Positions 5,340 through 6,603 of a stretch of 6,603 bases of DNA are shown here, piece after piece (the stretch's first letter is position 1; the number at the start of each line of letters is the position of its first letter). A program made the position numbers and the translations under genes. The stretch comes from an uncultured Oscillospiraceae bacterium (lineage in GTDB: Bacteria > Bacillota > Clostridia > Oscillospirales > Oscillospiraceae), in NCBI GenBank assembly GCA_910578735.1, contig CAJTSQ010000068.1:1-6603 (forward strand), in the 5' to 3' direction. The notes under the pieces are model-generated. The model ran no database searches and had not been told where the DNA came from. It saw only the letters and a list, made by a program, of their open reading frames with translations.

Positions 5340-6548
5340 ATGGCAAAGCGCAGACCATCCGGCGACGGCATGGTACGCAAGCGTGACGACGGTCGCTGGG
5401 AGGGTCGAATCGTGGTGGGCCACAAGGAAAACGGCGACTCCATCTTCCGCTATGTCTACGCTCCCACTCAAAAAGAGTTGTTCGCAAAGCTCCGTCAGAA
5501 CATCGACGCCTACCAGGGCGTAGACCTGACCGAAGACAGTTCCATGACGCTGGGCGAGTGGTTGGATCGCTGGCTGGACAAGTACATGGCAGGGACTGTG
5601 CGCCCCAGTACCCTCCAGACCTATCGTCGCTACGCCGACCTCTACATCAAACCCACCCTGGGCGACAGGCCGCTCGCCCAACTCGCGCCGGCTGAGATAC
5701 AAAAACTGTACACTCACCTGAAGAAACGGGGCCGCATCCGCAAGCACAAAAAATACGGATACCAGCTGTCCGACAGCATGGTACACTGTATCCACACTCT
5801 GCTCCACGGAGCGATGGGCGCGGCGGAGCAATTCCGGCTAATCCCCAGAAATCCAGTTGCGGAGGTCACTGTACCCAAACGAAAGCTGCCACCCAAGCAA
5901 ATCCTCAACGATGAACAGCTCGATACGTTCATGGCCGCGATTCAAGTGGACGATATTTGGCACGACTTTTTCTACACCGAACTGACCACCGGCCTGCGGC
6001 TGGGTGAGATATGCGGCCTGCGCTGGGAGGACTTCGACGCGGAGCATGGAGTGCTGAACATCCAACGCACCGTTCATGTGGAGAAGGGTGGCGTACTTAC
6101 TACCGGGGACACCAAAACCTACGCTGGTACTCGTAAAATCGTCCTGCCAGCCAGTACGGTACAGTGTCTGCGAGAGAGGAAAGAAGCGGCACTCACCGAT
6201 TGGATATTCCCCAATCCGCTGAAGCCAGAGCTGCCCGTCAATCCCCGCGCCGCCTACAGCCGATTGAAGGTACTGCTGAAAGACACCGGCCTGCCCAGCA
6301 TCCGATTTCACGATCTCAGGCACACATTCTCGACCCACGCGCTGTCCAGCGGCGTGGACGCCAAGACGCTCTCCGGCATCCTGGGTCACAGCCGGGCATC
6401 GTTCACCCTGGACACCTACACCCACGTCACCGGCGATATGCAGAAGCGTGCCTCGGAGGTGGTAGTCGATTTCCTGACAGAACTGCTTGGAGAGGAGTTG
6501 AAACCGTGGCAAAACGCAGAAAACGGGGCAGCGGCAGTGTCCGCCTGA
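5340..6548 (+). CDS. Tyrosine recombinase / integrase, Tn916-phage type, intact
   Basis: This 402-residue enzyme would insert and excise a mobile element by site-specific strand exchange. Three domains are visible: an N-terminal AP2-like arm-binding domain (about 1-45, GMVRKRDDGRWEGRIVVG and a Tyr-rich strand), a helical core-binding domain (about 68-172, TLGEWLDRWLDKYM to LIPRNPVAEV) and the catalytic domain (about 185-375). The catalytic set is complete: R220 (TTGLRLGEI), K259 (GDTKT), H324 and R327 (FHDLRHTF), H350 (ILGHS) and nucleophile Y360 (TLDTYTHV). Length is normal for the family. GGAGGT precedes the ATG. Its last 43 nt overlap the start of a second recombinase gene with a related N-terminus, and a broken recombinase lies just upstream. 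Neither an excisionase gene nor the element's cargo is visible; the element probably extends to the right. Confidence 0.95.
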   Translation: MAKRRPSGDGMVRKRDDGRWEGRIVVGHKENGDSIFRYVYAPTQKELFAKLRQNIDAYQGVDLTEDSSMTLGEWLDRWLDKYMAGTVRPSTLQTYRRYADLYIKPTLGDRPLAQLAPAEIQKLYTHLKKRGRIRKHKKYGYQLSDSMVHCIHTLLHGAMGAAEQFRLIPRNPVAEVTVPKRKLPPKQILNDEQLDTFMAAIQVDDIWHDFFYTELTTGLRLGEICGLRWEDFDAEHGVLNIQRTVHVEKGGVLTTGDTKTYAGTRKIVLPASTVQCLRERKEAALTDWIFPNPLKPELPVNPRAAYSRLKVLLKDTGLPSIRFHDLRHTFSTHALSSGVDAKTLSGILGHSRASFTLDTYTHVTGDMQKRASEVVVDFLTELLGEELKPWQNAENGAAAVSA

Positions 6549-6603
6549 GAAAGGATGGCCGCTGGGAGGGCCGGGCCGTTACTGGCTACGATGATAAGGG
6601 CCT
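6506..6603 (+). CDS. Second integrase of the same family, N-terminal fragment (cut by window end)
   Basis: The GTG at 6506 has AGGAG (6493-6497) 8 nt upstream, inside the preceding integrase gene. The frame reads VAKRRKRGSGSVRLRKDGRW then EGRAVTGYDDKG to the window edge. It lines up with the start of the preceding integrase (MAKRRPSGDGMVRKRDDGRWEG), sharing the MAKRR opening and the DGRWEGR core of the AP2-like arm-binding domain. The 43-nt overlap, in another frame, indicates coupled translation of two paralogous recombinases. Only 32 codons are seen, so the catalytic residues are unknown. Confidence 0.8.
   Translation, partial: MAKRRKRGSGSVRLRKDGRWEGRAVTGYDDKG

Noticed and set aside
5250..6512. 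Minus-strand open frames opposite the integrase
   Set aside because: They mirror the integrase coding sequence, which has all catalytic residues on the plus strand.
1..6603. CRISPR array, rRNA or tRNA genes, riboswitch
   Set aside because: No regularly spaced repeats, no cloverleaf or rRNA-like stretches, and no recognisable aptamer leader were seen on either strand.

Overview
The window looks like an accessory region of a high-GC, Gram-positive gut Clostridium, most likely Oscillospiraceae (Flavonifractor, Intestinimonas or Oscillibacter type). This rests on strong AGGAGG-type ribosome sites, an AgrC/AgrA-type GHKL/LytTR two-component pair, a membrane-anchored family 3 glycoside hydrolase with its domains in reversed order, and several mobile-element recombinases. 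The assignment comes from pattern recognition, not from a search.

Layout. Positions 1-522 are the right end of an IS21-family insertion sequence: the C-terminal part of the IstB helper ATPase, a hairpin terminator, and terminal repeats ending in CA. The element has inserted into a minus-strand gene for a membrane-anchored GH3-type protein (about 523-1741), cutting it off after roughly 406 residues. Upstream of that gene on the same strand are its RBS, a promoter with a good -10 and poor -35, and two 13-bp direct repeats exactly 21 bp apart. These are followed by the terminator of a minus-strand operon encoding a LytTR response regulator (3254-3964) and a GHKL sensor kinase (1920-3257). The two cistrons overlap by 4 nt and have a consensus sigma-A-type promoter at 4025-4054.

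Positions 4055-4705 are decayed sequence on the plus strand: the tail of a secreted 'GTW...DGT' beta-strand protein, a small frameshifted membrane-type reading frame, and a P-loop-like scrap. From 4706 on there are three tandem tyrosine-recombinase genes: a frameshifted and truncated one (4706-5168), an intact 402-residue Tn916-type integrase (5340-6548), and the start of a third (6506 to the window end), which overlaps the second by 43 nt. A 9-bp inverted repeat with a 5-nt spacer lies between the first and second and could be a recombinase core site.

How they fit together. The most coherent system is the regulatory module. The tandem repeats upstream of the GH3 promoter have the geometry expected for a dimeric LytTR regulator (9-bp half-sites, 12-bp spacer, just upstream of a weak -35). 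The simplest reading is that the adjacent LytTR regulator switches on the GH3 gene in response to the GHKL sensor. In this strain the IS21 insertion has destroyed the output gene while leaving sensor, regulator and operator intact. The right-hand side is a mobile-element integration module next to remnants of earlier elements.
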